Assembly: GCA_030141605.1 (NCBI GenBank)
Contig: JAQGDQ010000017.1
Location: 1-64,000 of the forward strand
Direction: 5' to 3'
Source: Tubiluchus corallicola
Lineage: Eukaryota; Priapulida; Priapulimorpha; Priapulimorphida; Tubiluchidae
Length of the DNA: 64,000 nt
Below are positions 35,068 through 49,100 of the stretch, in pieces (the first letter of the stretch is position 1; every line of letters begins with the position of its first letter). The notes beneath the pieces were generated by a model. That model ran no database searches and was not told where the DNA came from. It was given only the letters and a program-made list of their open reading frames with translations. The position numbers and the translations under genes were made by a program.

Positions 35068-35838
35068 AGTAGTACTGTAGGGCGCTGTGTCACTAGCCGA
35101 AGTAGGACACTTCCGCTAAAGTGCATGTGGTAAGTTTGCGGGAAAGCAGGGTCGGACATGGGCAGCCCAAGTAGGACACTGGCGATTTCTGCCGAGAATC
35201 GAGAATTATGGCATAATGAAACAAAACTAAATTTGTTTTAGAAAAAAATAACTTTATAATAATGACGGATAGTCCTTGACAATATGCAAATGTATTTTTT
35301 ACAATAATATCATCATTATTATTAGTTCATTAAAATCATCATAACATTAAACTAAGTATCTAATGCTTTAAAGAGAGAAACTGTGTGGGCATATAGCTTG
35401 CTAGCCCGTTTACTTAGTAGAAAACAATTATTTGTCCAAGAGGTAGTGAAACTGATCACCTGTCTGTGAAGTGAGACAAAATGAAAAAATGATATACCTT
35501 AAACAAATGTTGGAATCGCCTAAAAAGCGGGATTGTTTCACTTCAAAAAGATTAGTATCAAAGCCAAATTTAATATTGGCCATTTTACTAGCTCAAAATA
35601 AGATTCTTTTGTTTTCCAGATGTATAATAAATTATTCAACGTGTATTAACGTTTTCAATTATTATTATTAAATAAACAAAGACATTGGACATTGCCAGTA
35701 CGGTTAATGACTCAATTCGTGACCTGTCTAGTGTCCTACTTGGGCAGCCCATGTACGACGCGTCCTACTTGGGCTAGACCATGTACGCCAATTGTCCTCA
35801 TTCGGCTAGTGTCCTACTCCGCTCCCAACAGTACTACT
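35068..35838. mobile_element. 771-bp non-autonomous DNA element with long complex TIRs
   Basis: The outermost 11 bp, AGTAGTACTGT (35068-35078) and ACAGTACTACT (35828-35838), are perfect inverted repeats. Inside them both ends carry CACTAGCCGAA (35091 on plus; complement near 35801) and multiple copies of AAGTAGGACAC and GGGCAGCCCAAGTAGGAC in opposite orientations. The interior is AT-rich and has no transposase. The clustered subterminal repeats resemble transposase-binding arrays. No clear target duplication; the inner CACTA...TAGTG ends might instead place it near the CACTA group. Confidence 0.65.
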
Positions 35839-37069
35839 AATTGCATCGTAATTGATGCTGATGGCAAAAGAAGGTGATTTTGCAAACTTGCATGTGATGT
35901 TGCGGAATGTTTTAAAACTGAAATTTTGATGTGTGTGCACATGTTAAAGACTTGAAATGCATGTGACACATGCCTAATGCATGAGAATTGGAGGTCTGCA
36001 TATAACAGTCTGTAAAAAGTGTATAGTATTAATTAACAAAAATAGTTTATTACTGATAATTCGCTATGTGTTTCAAAATATTTGTCATTAGCAATATGAA
36101 TCATATGAAATATTTAATTTTCATTTTCAGTGTTAAAATTCCAAATAAATATGACGGCATTGTTTAGCATCCATAGACTCCACTACGTATTAGAAAAGGA
36201 AAGTCAGTTCCAAGTTCTGCAGTGGAAAAATAGGCCTAATTAGTTTACAATTTAAGTTCCAAATTTGAAATATTATAGCACTTGTACAGCAGAAATAGAA
36301 GCATACTAACAAATTAGTTAGCAACTTGTAAACAACCAGTCTACAAAGTACTTCTCATGGCCAATGGTGCTTACTTATTGAAGATAGAATGAGTGTTTAT
36401 TTATAATTCTAATAATTAGGTGTTCCAATTTCTAAGATATTAAATTAGTACATATACTCGTAGGCAATTCAACAGTCTAAGCAGCATTAAAATATAGTGC
36501 ACATTCCATAACAACAAAGTAGTAATCTGTTCTGTTTTTAATACCAGTCATTAGAAGTCGAAGTAACTAAGCAAATTGCACTTTTAAATTTGAACCCACT
36601 CTGCAGGCTGCAGGGAGTGCAGTCTACAGCTTGGCAGCCTGAGTGTTTCCCTTTATCAATTTTTAATGACTAGACAACAAACTTGCCAGACAAAAATCAA
36701 TAAAATCTTATCACTTTTTTGGGTGTGTGCAATGTGCAGGTTTATGAATCATGAAGAGGGTTTATGAATTAAAACACTATTTATTCATTGCCCATATTAG
36801 GAGTGTGCTGCTGATGGATGGATTCAGATCTTGCCACAACAAACTGCATCAATCATGCCATTGGGTGTTTGCAGAGTGCCAAGCTTTATAAAAAAATTGA
36901 CAGAGTTGCTTAGTTGCACAAGGATAAATCTGATCAGATTGCATTGATGAATCTTGTTTGAGATAAAGTTATCTCACAAGCTAGTTATCATAATTATGTC
37001 AGTAATACTTTCATTTGTTATAATACCTATTTCTGCATGCATTTTACATGTAATTTTCACATTTTTCAG
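35839..37069. other. Spacer upstream of mL37
   Basis: AT-rich DNA with no supportable gene. It should contain the mL37 promoter, or the upstream part of a 5' UTR intron ending at 37069. No TATA box or other clear promoter signal is evident. Confidence 0.4.
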
Positions 37070-37150
37070 GTTTTCGGGATAGCAGATTTAGAGAATAAGT
37101 CGCCTTGTATGTTTTCTGGTACACACTGATGTTGAAACCACAGATCAAAC
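37070..37150 (+). promoter_or_regulatory. mL37 5' leader preceded by a strong splice acceptor
   Basis: The sequence TTTTCACATTTTTCAG ends at 37069, 81 nt before the mL37 start codon. It is an excellent 3' splice site, implying either a 5' UTR intron or a trans-spliced leader. Within the leader a short upstream ORF (ATG near 37109, six codons) precedes the main start. Function inferred. Confidence 0.4.
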
Positions 37151-40100
37151 ATGAAAGTTACAGTGCCACTATGCAAGCAACATATTCAGCGTGCCTTCAA
37201 AAGGCTTTGGGACATGAGAAAGAATCTGAAAATTGAAAATCCAAAGGTAAACAGCAAAATAATGCTGGTGTTAATTTCATTTGTAAATGTTCATCTTGCT
37301 AACCTACTCCTATTAGCATTTATCTGGACATCAGTAATAAGTGACAATTGAATGCTTTTACAACCAATATGAAATAGTTTTCAATTAATTTCTAATGTCT
37401 AAACCTGCCACTAGATCTTAATTACATGACAAAGTGACATCATTCTCTTGTGAATAGTTTTGAATAGCTGTATTTGTTGTGATGAGCTTATGTTATCCAC
37501 TCTTTTAGAACATCCATGCCTGTTTTTCCAAAAGGGAAGGTTTTCAGGTGCCCTGACTTCTCAAAACTGAGGACCTTATGCCATCATTCAGCTTCTGTTG
37601 TTTGAATTCCATTTAAAGTATAAGAAAACACTCTTCATAAATGAACTTTAAAAATTTGTTTTGGAATTTTACATTACTCATATGCTGTTTTATTACATAC
37701 AAGACTTGTGTTAACAGTAACACTGTATAAAACTTGTAAATCTAAACTACCACATTGAATATTAGGTGCAGTCATTTTAATGGTAAGTCATTTGAAACAA
37801 GTTTAGATGACATTGCGTAAAGGTAAGAATAATCAGAGCATTCGTAGTATGCACACTGTCGATATGATGAATAATGTGTTTTTGCTAAATCAGTGTGGCG
37901 CACCTGGATGGTGACGCATGCCCTTTTACCAAGTGCCATGAATATTTTTAAATGTTTAAGAACTTGCTTTTCTAGTTGCATCAAGTCTTTCAGACAGGTA
38001 AGCATCAGGCTAGTAATATAATTTAGGGATATACTCTAAAATTCCCCTTTCTTCCCTTTTAATCATCTAGGCTGTCAGAGCCACTTGTAGTATTCCTGAC
38101 ATTTTTGGTATGGGTAACTTTGGAAAAATGATGATGGCCCCAAGATCAAAGGTTATTATTAAAATTATTATATTATTATTATTATTATTTATTAAATATA
38201 TCCACAACGATCGTTACAGCATAGCACATAAGAGAATTTAATAATATATTTATTATTATGTGCACAAGATGCCAAGCTGCAAATGACCCGTGGGGTACTC
38301 AAGAAGGAATTACTTGTTCAGAGCACCCCAAATGAATGTGGATTGAGTGTAGTAGAAAAGAGCAGTAGAAATGAAAAGTTAATAGAGAACTATAGAAATG
38401 TAAAATTGACATAGCCAGCAACGCGATAAATTCCGACAGGGACAGCAGCGTAATTAGTCAAATTCATTTATCCTATATAATTAGAAAAGATTTCACTTTT
38501 AAAATTTGTTTTGAAGTTATTTATAGATAAAGAATTTTTTATGTATTTGTTGATGTTATTCCAAAGTCTAGGGCCAGTGTTAGTGACGAAGTGCCTTGCC
38601 GCGTCAGTCCTGCAATACTTAATAAGAAATTCATTAGATCTTGTTGAGTAATGTCTTACGTTAATAGATAATGGGTTTAAAAAGAAAGGGGGTAGAACTT
38701 TATGTTTGGTTTTATAGGTGTAAACAGCGGTATTCAAGTTTATTAGATCATTTGGCACTAGAATAGAATAGTTCTTAAAAAGATTAAGACCTACATGTTC
38801 ACGCTTGTTCAAATTAGCTATCAATCTTATAAACTTATGTTGTTGAGAATTTAGTTTAACTAGAGATGAAGGGTAGGTGTGCTCCCAAAGTATATTACAG
38901 TAGGTCAAGTATTGCAGTACTAAACAATTATAAACCAGATGGTTATCCCGGGACATGTCCAATTATATACCAGACGGTTATCCCAAGACATATCCAGAAC
39001 AGGGGTAAACAGCGAGAATCCTGCACAGCAATGGTAGGCATAGTGGGAAGACAGCTCGATGCAAGAAATTAGAATGGCTTTTCGGGTGTGTGTGTACTGA
39101 CAATCAACATTGGCAAAGCACATTTTGTCCTCTCCCTAAAGAAGGAAAGAGGATCCAGGATGGTAGGCAAAGTGGAAGAATCTGAGTCAGCTCTATTTAT
39201 GGAATTACAGTGAAACTATCACCTGTTGCAAACCCAGCTATGAAGCTATGACAAAACTATTTCATCTCATCATCAACTCCTAGAAAGGGAGGATCCATGA
39301 TTTGAACAATTGCAAATGTAGTGTAGGTTTTTGTCACGCAAAATAAGTAAGAACTTTTAGGCAATGGCATTCAGTGATCCAGAGACAAAGATAAAAATTG
39401 CCAAATGTGGCCAAAAATGCCAGCTGTGGGAAACTTGCTTATGAAATTTAGACATGAAAAACAGTTGTTGTTGTTGTTTGACCAGGGGGCACCGCTTGGA
39501 AGTTAAGTGTTCTTTGCAGACCTTTATGGCCTGTGAGAAGTTGGGCACCATATTTGTGTCAAAAATCCAAATTCTCAAATGGTCAAATGGACCTGCAAAA
39601 TCAGGGAATGCTGTGGTTTAATTGGGAATGCTGTGGTTTAATTGTGTTCTAGTCATTTTGCCAAAACTACAGACTGCACTACAGGCAGCCTTCTTGGTTC
39701 GAGTTCTAATAGCTAGAAACTTTTTCTGTCAGTTAATACTACACATTCCTATAGAGCCCTCAGAGTGTCTATTGAATCACTACAGTTAAATGGTATTGAC
39801 AGGTCCGGCACTGGTGCTGTAAACCAATCTGGGCCGGGTTATCCTATAGGCTAATATAGGCTGTTGTCTAGGGCCTCAAGCCTGAGGGGCCCTGCTAAAA
39901 GATTTTCAAATATTTTTTTGAAGAATGAGTGTAATGTTTTAATATTTTGCATTGCTGAACATTTCATTTAACTTAAAGTAAAATTTCAGTTTAAAAAAGG
40001 AGGCCCACAAATCTGAAAACCCAATTTTAAAAAAGTGGCCCCGTATTTGAAAAAGGGTCCTTGTTTGAGGCCTTTTATTTGAGATAAAGGTCCAAGTTTC

Positions 40101-43100
40101 AGGCCCTAGCTGTAAATCATGGGCCCCAGTCTATGTTTGTTTTATCACCTTTAGAAGATGACTCCATCTGAGGAGGCCTCCTATATTTCGTTAGCTTCGA
40201 GGGTCCCAAAAGGTCATAATATGACCCTGCACATATCTGTAATACATAGGGCTAACCAGTCCAGAATGTCTAATTCTTGAAAGCGTGAGCACAATAGATG
40301 TGTTCAACTGTTGAGTTCAAGTCCTCATCTCATTTCAAGTTTTCAATATCTCGGTTGTTATATTTCATTTAGCCGTTTCAAGCAGTTAAAGCACTTGTTT
40401 TCATGGTGAGCAAATAGCTAAATGAAAAATGTTGTGCCTTACTCACTCACTGAACTGAATACAGTATGCATGGTGTGTCATTATACACTACATTATAAAA
40501 CTTTGCTTAATTTTTTAGCTGTTAGCTGTGAATGTATTTTGCCAGTTGGCTTTATGCTACTTGGGATACAGTGAAACAAAAATAAGACGCATAATTTATT
40601 CGTATAATGTAAAATTTAGATTCAAGTTCTCTTCCACATTTTATAAAAGTTACTTGCATACACCTCATTTGAGACTGAATTTGTAAAAATTATAGCGATT
40701 AAAAATAAAAATAAATTATCAACACACATGAGCAAAATATAATTTTTGAAAATAGTACAACACATAACTTTCAACTGTTACAAATAAGTTAATGAATATA
40801 TTGTCATAGTTTGGCAGTTGACACTATATAGTGAAAGACTTTCGTACTCTTGCTATATCTTTTGCACGTGCATACATTAGTTAGTTTAGCTAACCAAGCG
40901 ATTGTAAGTTCTCTATAAAATAGGCACACTGCATATCCCTGTCCAACTTTTCAACGGCATCCCATACTTTTAAAAATTTTCTATGGATTTCTTCAACTTT
41001 GCTTGCGTCATTATTGTGCTTTGCATACAGTTTTGGTTGCATAGCTGACCAAATCGTATTGGATTCTGGCTCCAAAATTCCATTGTTGGTAGGAATGTTA
41101 CCAGTTTTTAGATGGTTTAGGATACCATAAGCACACAAGTACTTGGCATAAAGTGTAGGGAGCATCTGAAGGTCTGAATGCTTGGCATGTTGTATTATAT
41201 TCACATCTTCCAACATGGGACTAGGCAGGCATCCGTTGCTACAACAACTAACTATATACTCAAACATGCTAATAAGACGCTCTTGAAACTTATCTGCAGT
41301 CCAATCTGCATCATATTTATACTGCTCAATTTCATTTAAAAATGCCACTTTAGAAACATATGAATCTATTAACATATCTGCCATGTATTTCAACTTTATG
41401 TACAAGTCAGTCACACTAATGCCTTCTGCCCTCAGCAAGGCATCAGTAGAGAACACTTCGTCTCGCATTTTTGCTTTTATGCTCGTTATCAGCTGTGCTG
41501 GCGGGACATTTTGCGAGTACAAACGATAGTCCAGGAGAATTTTTGCAAGAATGGCTACCATCTTCCGCTCTTTGCTCAGGCTTTTAATTAACTGTGTTTC
41601 AGCTGCTGCACATGAGATGCACCACAGCAAGTTTGTATCTTTTCTATGAGAACTTGACGGCTTCGGCACTAAGTGAAAATAGTCAAAGCCAGTTGGGTAC
41701 AAACTTGTTGCATTTGGTGGTTTTGTGCAAATTTCTATTGCTGGTGATATGTCGATAGATACGGGTAGCATGCCATATTCCTCTGTTTCAATCTTTAACT
41801 TGAAACAAGTACAAATTTTGTTCCATTGTACTATAGCTGAATTGGTATTTGGGATTATTCCTGGAACTTCTTCCCGAAGTACACTTGCCGCAGCCTGACA
41901 AAGGATCTCAGTAAATGCTTCTTTAACTGTTACTTTTAAGTACCGTTCATTGGTAGCAAAGTCTGACCAGGATGTAAGAACATTTTCTTGAAGTTTAACT
42001 TTGACTGTGCCATTTTCTTGAATCTCGTAGGACTCACAGTTGGCACTAAACACAGTCAATACAAAGAAAAAATCAAATTCATCGGGGAAACCACATTTCA
42101 AGTTGCAGGAGCTACTTCCAATCATTATGCATTCACAAGCAAGTGATTCATCTATTTCTTTGACTTTTTCACATATTCTGGCTGCTAGGTTATGCACTTT
42201 GCTGTGAATTTTCTCTATATCAGATGAATGCTGTAACTTGCCCATGCCCGGCATGTGAAGCAGTTTTTCAAATAAGTTGTGCTTGGTATTGTCTTTCACT
42301 AACTGTCTGATGTTAGTCAGAGATTCATCAGTTACAGGAAGATATTGACTTTCCCAATCAGACAAGTGTTGGCATTGCAGATCTCTGAAATACTGATAAC
42401 TAAGAAAACTGCCTAAAGATTTCCTGTACGGTGTTGTGTCTGCTTTACTGTTTCCCATGTCGAGGCACATGCTATATGCAGTCTGACCGTTCTTATTTTT
42501 CACTGAAGTATCACAGCTTTTTAGCAAGAGATAAAGCACTGTGTTGCTGCGACCGTACTGTGCAGCCCAGTGCAATGGTGTCCTTCCCAAGTGTGAATCT
42601 TGTGCATTAATATCTGCGCCATGACATAGTAACAAGTTCACAGTATCTGTATGACCTTTTCCTGCAGCAAAATGCAGCGGGGTTATATTATTCATGCAAG
42701 ATTTGTTCACCTCTGCACCACCATCTAATAAGATCTTGCATACCTTTGTATGGCCATGCATTGCAGCACGTTGTAGTGTAGTGATTCCAAACTTTGGAGC
42801 ATTAAGATCGATTCCCATGGCCACAAATGCAGACACTTGCAATTCATCACATTCGTCTACTGCTTTAAACAAGTTGTTCAATTCTGTACTGTAGCCATTT
42901 TCGTGTTCTTCAGCGCGATGGAGTTGGAGTGTTTCCGTATTAGGTTCGGATGGTATTCTGCAGATTAAATGCTTCGCACCTTCGCGATGACGATCGTGAT
43001 CTTCTAAAACCAGTTGCAATAACATTTTTCCGTATTTGAAAATCGATTCCTCCTTTGATGGCTAGTCTAGATATTTCTTCCAGCGAAAAGTTTCATTTAT

Positions 43101-46100
43101 TATCTGCAATTCTTGCATTGAACACATTACTTTAAATGCCAAAAAGAGATCTATAACAGCATTAATGTTACGTGTTACTCGATGCTTAATTCAGCTTAGG
43201 CTTCTGTTCACGCAACTCTCAGCGTCTGGTTTTATATATGTAACGTTTCTTGAATGGTCACGTGGTCATGTGGCAATGATGATTCCCGAGAAGCTGAATA
43301 CGTGCATGTACCAACTGACGCGTACGTGTGTGCGAGTCTGGCGCTGCTGCGTTAGCATGAGTCATGTTTCTATGGCTGCTGACCTGTTTAACATAAAATG
43401 ACATAATTCAATAGCTATTTTTGGTTTCTCTTAATTATATTCTTTTCCATTTTCTTGGTCGCTTTATAGATGCAGCTTTGGAAAAAAACTTGTACAGTTA
43501 AGAAATATTTATATAGCTTGCATTATTCAAAGTGTATAAGCTTAAGGAATTTTACAGAACAATTGTGATCGTCAGAATGTTAGCTTCTTCATTAATTATC
43601 TGCAGTTCCTAAGCCGAAATTTTCAATTTTTGCAAAATTAAGACAAAGGAAAATTTCTGTTATTACTGCCACTGTTCTTATATTACTCATGTGAAAAACA
43701 GTGTAGTTAATCGTTAGATAGTTCTATTTATTTAAGAATAATGATTTAATGTCATTAAAAAGTATAGAGTCTTGAAATACTTCATTCACATTATTTCCAT
43801 TCGGTTTTCTAGGCTTGTTAATTATACATGTATATGAAGCAAAAGATGGAAATGCATAATTTTCAACTTTATATTTATTATCGTTTTCTCTTCAGATATC
43901 TATTGTTTAAATAACAAATTGCAGTTCATGTAAAATATGTGCACTTACCGGCTGGCCATGCATTAAATTTTGCTTGTTCGGGCGGCAGTAATCACTAATC
44001 ATTTGTCATATGATGGATGCCTTGTGATCAGTTATCACACAACAACGTCTGTACTCACTTAGAAGTTAGAACTCTACATCCTGTTTGTTTGTAAGCAGCG
44101 GCTCTGTGTGTGTGTGAGAGCAGTGGTGCAAAAAGTTCTAAATTTAGAATAAATACACTAGCGGCAACAAAAAACGTGCAGGCAAGCCTGCCTCTCAACA
44201 GTACTTAGCGCTTCACCTAGCAAATAGACGCACGAGGGCCAGTAATTGAACCGAAACCAAAAATTTTTTGCAACACTATGGCATCATCATCTCCGTCCAC
44301 GCGGGAGTGGGTGGTGTGGGAAAAAAATCTCTGCCATAAATAGTTAAACCTCGAAATTCGAAAGTATGTTTGATTGTTTGCAATGCATTTTGTTATTCAA
44401 AAAAAACATTTCATGTCCAACTATTATGGCAATTATGTTTAGTGCTCATAAGACAGTTTCACTTTGCTTTAGCATCTTAAAAACACCCATTCTTAAAAAC
44501 ACCCAGTCAGAAACTTTTGTATGCTCGTTACGTTCCGATTGCGGTTTTATATTCTCATGTAAACATTTCCTAGGAATGAATTTAATAACAAAATGTACAA
44601 GGCATCTTGCTCTTGCCACACGTTAGCAACTGAAAACTAAGATACTTTTTAAATACTGTGCAATTTTTTTTCCTGTTAGTTTACTAGTTCCACATTGACT
44701 TGAATTTATATTTTTGTTTTCTAGGTTCCAAAAGCTTGGGTAGAGCAAGGAGTGAAAATCGTCGATCCAAATAAAAAACCGGAGAAAAAATTAGAACCTT
44801 TTGTTTTTCATAATTGGAAATTTCGACTTAAACCAAAGGGCCGGGAACACCCGAACTGGCACGACAAACCGGCATATCTTTTCAACACTACTACCAGGAT
44901 TTGTGGAGGTTTGTCGTTGCAGTTGCATCTACACATTTATCTGCTTATCATAGGTTTCTTCCTTCACTGTGACTTTTTTGTGCAAGTGGAAGCTTATTTG
45001 CACTTTTTTACTGCATTTTGTCCAAGAGACATTATAGATTGACTGTGAAGAATGGTTTAAAATGCAAGTCTTTGCGTAACGTCTTGAGTGTACATTGCTT
45101 TCTGTAAAAATGTTCTTCTAAAACTACTGTGCTTTTTTGAACTTTTCATTTTAAGCGGCAGAGTAGCCTGAACTTGCTTGGATTAAACCATTCATTTATG
45201 AAGACATTGTTTTCTTCTCAGCCTTTGCAAATTTTTCTGTGAGATTCCGTTTCATATGTAAAGTTCTGTGCGTCTGCGTAAAGCTGTTTGTATCCATGTA
45301 AAATCATCAGATCATGTGCAAGTTATTTGTACACAAATTTGAAGATTTGTGGAAAAGATTTTGGCAATCAGTTGGTGAATATTTAGTGAGATTGTTGCTA
45401 CTTTATCTTTGTACATATTTTGTACATCATCACAGATGTATTTTATAACTTATCGCTCTCTTTAGTGAAATGAATGGCAATTTGAGGCAATCATACAACC
45501 AAAGATCTGCTGTTTAGTTAATCGGTGTAGTTTGCAGGCATTACTGTACTTTTGAAAGCTGCAGATATACATGTAAAAGCTTTTGAATGAGTGCAGTAAA
45601 ATGGATAGCAATAATTATTTTTTTTTCAGATATTCAAATGGAAGGGGCTGTTGTTTATTTTTATTTGCAATTTATGTGCAATTGTGTAAACAATATAGGC
45701 CCAAATTATTGTTCTTGTAAGACCTTATTTTCTAGGCCTCACGTTGTATAATCTAAGAGCTCTCTCTAAGTTTATTTCATAACCAATTGCACTTTGGTGC
45801 AAAGGCTAATAAAAAAATCTTAATTCCTTGTACTTCAATCGAAAATTAATGCTAACTACTATCAAAAGTGAAACTAATATCAAATATTTTGAGAAATCTT
45901 AATTAAAGGTCCCTTTTAACTGATGTGCATAAACGTCACGATAAAACATTATCAGTTTCTTTTCAAGTCGCTTGTAGAATATTGCGAATACAGAAGTGAT
46001 AGATATAGCTATTTGTAATTATAATTTTCTAAATTCTATATATTATTTCTGTGTTAGGTGGTCCGCAGGCTCAAGTAATAGGCAAAGCTAGTGCCAGGTA

Positions 46101-49100
46101 TCACTTGCCTGAGAGAATACAAGCATTAGTGGGCAAAGAACAAATACCAAATCAAGATGAACTAGTTCAAAACAACATACTACATGCGCTTTTATGGGAT
46201 GCATACATGGAGAAGCTGCCTAAAGAACCTGATTTTAGCAAGCTAGGAGTGCCATCTTCAAAATATTATGTTCCACCAACATTTGGCATACCAGCAGCAA
46301 GAAAGACGTAAGTAAAGTCAGTATTTTAGATCAATATGTTTGAAGATATGTTGTGTTTTCTGATTTTGCGTTGCATATTAATAGTCATTGATACAATTGC
46401 TTCAATAAATGACTGCCATATTCCAACTCAACTTTTGTAGTCTTTTACACGTCAGTTCTATTAAAAAATAAAAAAGCCATTTTACAATTTTGCACCTAAC
46501 CAAAAACTGCTATCAGTATAACTACGATAGTTTGACAAATTAAACCACTTTATATGAAGTGAAAAACCTAAATTTAATGTGCTGTTCTCTATATCAATAA
46601 TACTTCACGTACTTCTATACTCAATAATACATATAGATAATACCACTTTACAAAGACAGTAATAAATTGTCTATTATAATTTGTCATTCTTGACATTGTT
46701 AATTTTGCAGTTATAAAATCTACTGAACATAAGATGTAGTTATAAATCATTCTAATTTAACAATTTAACAATTATCGAATTGAGCAGAATTGGCATTAAG
46801 TAATTTAAAGTGCACGAAATTATTAGTTTATAACAATCCAAAATAACATAAATGTTATGTATTTACTTATATCATATGTGTTCATCAAGCAGATTTAGTA
46901 TTTATCTATGTATCTAACAAAATACAACGTCATACTGTGAAACTGTTTTTATCATTACATTACATCTGCAAACCGTAATCTGCAAATCAGATAAGCACAG
47001 GATTGCAGTCACCTACAAATGCTTTTTTCCTACAACTATTAGCCTGTTTGCAGCTAGTGTTTCTTTATCTAACATTTTTTTTCATCAGTACCTAATGTAA
47101 CTTAATAGGAATAACCTTTTTTTTTCTAACAAAATATTGTATGTGATTTTGATTTTGTTTCAATTTCAGAACATCTTTAAATACTAACATTTAAACCTAC
47201 TCGAAATGTAATGCAACTTCTTCATTGTAATGGCTTCTTCATTGTTTACCAAGTTTGCAGCACATAATATGTTAAGTTTTTCAGCTTCAATTTTCCAAAT
47301 ACATCCCATGCCTTATATTTCAGTTATTTTTCGTAATTTTTTTAGCAAGCTTTAGCTGCGCTTTTGTTCCAGGATGCTGCTGTTAAGTAATTTAGTAAGA
47401 CTTGCTAGTACCATTGAAGGTAAATATCCAGAAATGGTGAATGATCGGTACCTCGTCCGAAATGCAGTTTTATCCTGTCCGTTCGAGAAAGGTATAGCAA
47501 TTATTTGTGTTTATCAAATAATGTAGAAGTAAAATTGTAAAATCACATTGTTTGACTGAAGACCTCTTCATTGCTGATAATAATTTGGCATGCCTGGCTA
47601 CCTGACTTGGTCAATGTGTTGGATTTAAATCAGTGTTGTTATCTCAGTACCTTTCCTTTTTTATTTTCTTTGCTTTACCTTTTTCCTTTTCTCTTCTCTT
47701 TTCTCTTCTCTTCTCTTCTCTTCTCTTCTCTTCTCTCCTCTCCTGTCTTCTCTGCTTTCTCTCTTCCATTCTTTTCCTTCTATTTCATTCTTCTCTCATT
47801 ACCTTATCATGCTCTTCCCTTCTCTTTTCTTGGTTTTGTAATAATTTCTAGATTCTTGTTTCCTGATGGTGAAAAGATATACACTTCTGGAAAATCTGTT
47901 GAGTCTGCAAACTGTGTAGATTCATGGGCTACTTTATTATTCTTAATTTGCTAATTTGCAGTAACAACGCACTTCACATAAAGTAACATGGGTAATGCAT
48001 GTAACATTTTAATGCCATTTCATTTTTTTCTGTCACTGTTAAAGTATTTTTTTTTAATTCTTCACGCTTCATTTTGTTTAGAGGGACATCTACTTCAGAT
48101 ACATGGCACTGCAAATACATTGATCACTAGTAAGAAGCCACTAATGCCATTTGCAACACCGGAGGAGGTAGCTGATACTGTCAGTGAAAAGTTACCAAAC
48201 ATTCATCCACTTCACTGGACGATAGATTTTCACAAAGAAAATATTTATGATTTAAAAGAATCGTGGGGTAAGAATTTCTGTATAGAAACAAAGGTTGAGG
48301 TTTCGCAAGAAAATTGTGGATGATAAATTTGATGGAATTTCAGAGTGATTTGTCATTAATCAATCATTGCATTAAACAAGGGACGAAGGAAAAAGAGTTA
48401 AATTTGTAACATGGAGTTGCATGCAAAGTTAGGAGCTAGCAAGCATCAGGTCAGAGTTTGAAGTAAGGAAAATTGTTAAAAAAATTTACTGTGTATAAAG
48501 CATCATACTACATTTCTGAAGCTTGAGAACTTTTGTACGTTTGGTAGCATTAAATAATACATTCATATATCATTTCAGAATTCTTGCTTTGTGATTACTG
48601 ACTAGTGCACTAGTAACTTAAAGTTACTATTACATAATTGCATAAAGCACTGACATTGTTGTTAGATTGATGTGTATGTTAATCTATTTACGGAGATTCG
48701 GCCCCGAAGGCGAAGGCAAGATAACTGGCACTCTATAGGTTCTTCTTCTTTATCTATGAAGTTACAGCATCTTAATATGTGCATTTTGTGACAGCAGCAG
48801 TGTAGGAATGGCAGACTTGGAAACTTATTTACATTTAAATGGAAACCAGCTGTTACCACGTAATTGAATTCATAATAATTAATTTGAATTTATAAATTCG
48901 AACTGTTGTAGAAAAAATTTGCAAATTTATAATTCACTTCAAGAACTTTTACATTCTTACTTTCAGGATTGGGTAATTATGAATTGTACCCGTACCCTCA
49001 CACCATGTACATTGGGCAAAATCGTTGGTGGTATTTTGAAGATCAGGCGAAAGCCATGGCCCTGCTCAACTGCCTAAGTCACTGTATTAACCTTGCACGA

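Noticed and set aside
39795-40230. Another hAT MITE starting CAGGTCCGGCACTGG
   Set aside because: The composition and GGGCCCTG phrases are suggestive, but no matching right terminus or 8-bp duplication could be found.
43081-43110. Interferon-response element upstream of the ankyrin-Mab21 gene
   Set aside because: The AAATGAAACTTTTC string lacks the paired GAAA repeats with correct spacing.
47571-47954. 127-codon hydrophobic open frame
   Set aside because: It is produced by a TTCTC microsatellite in mL37 intron 4 and has no start context or family match.
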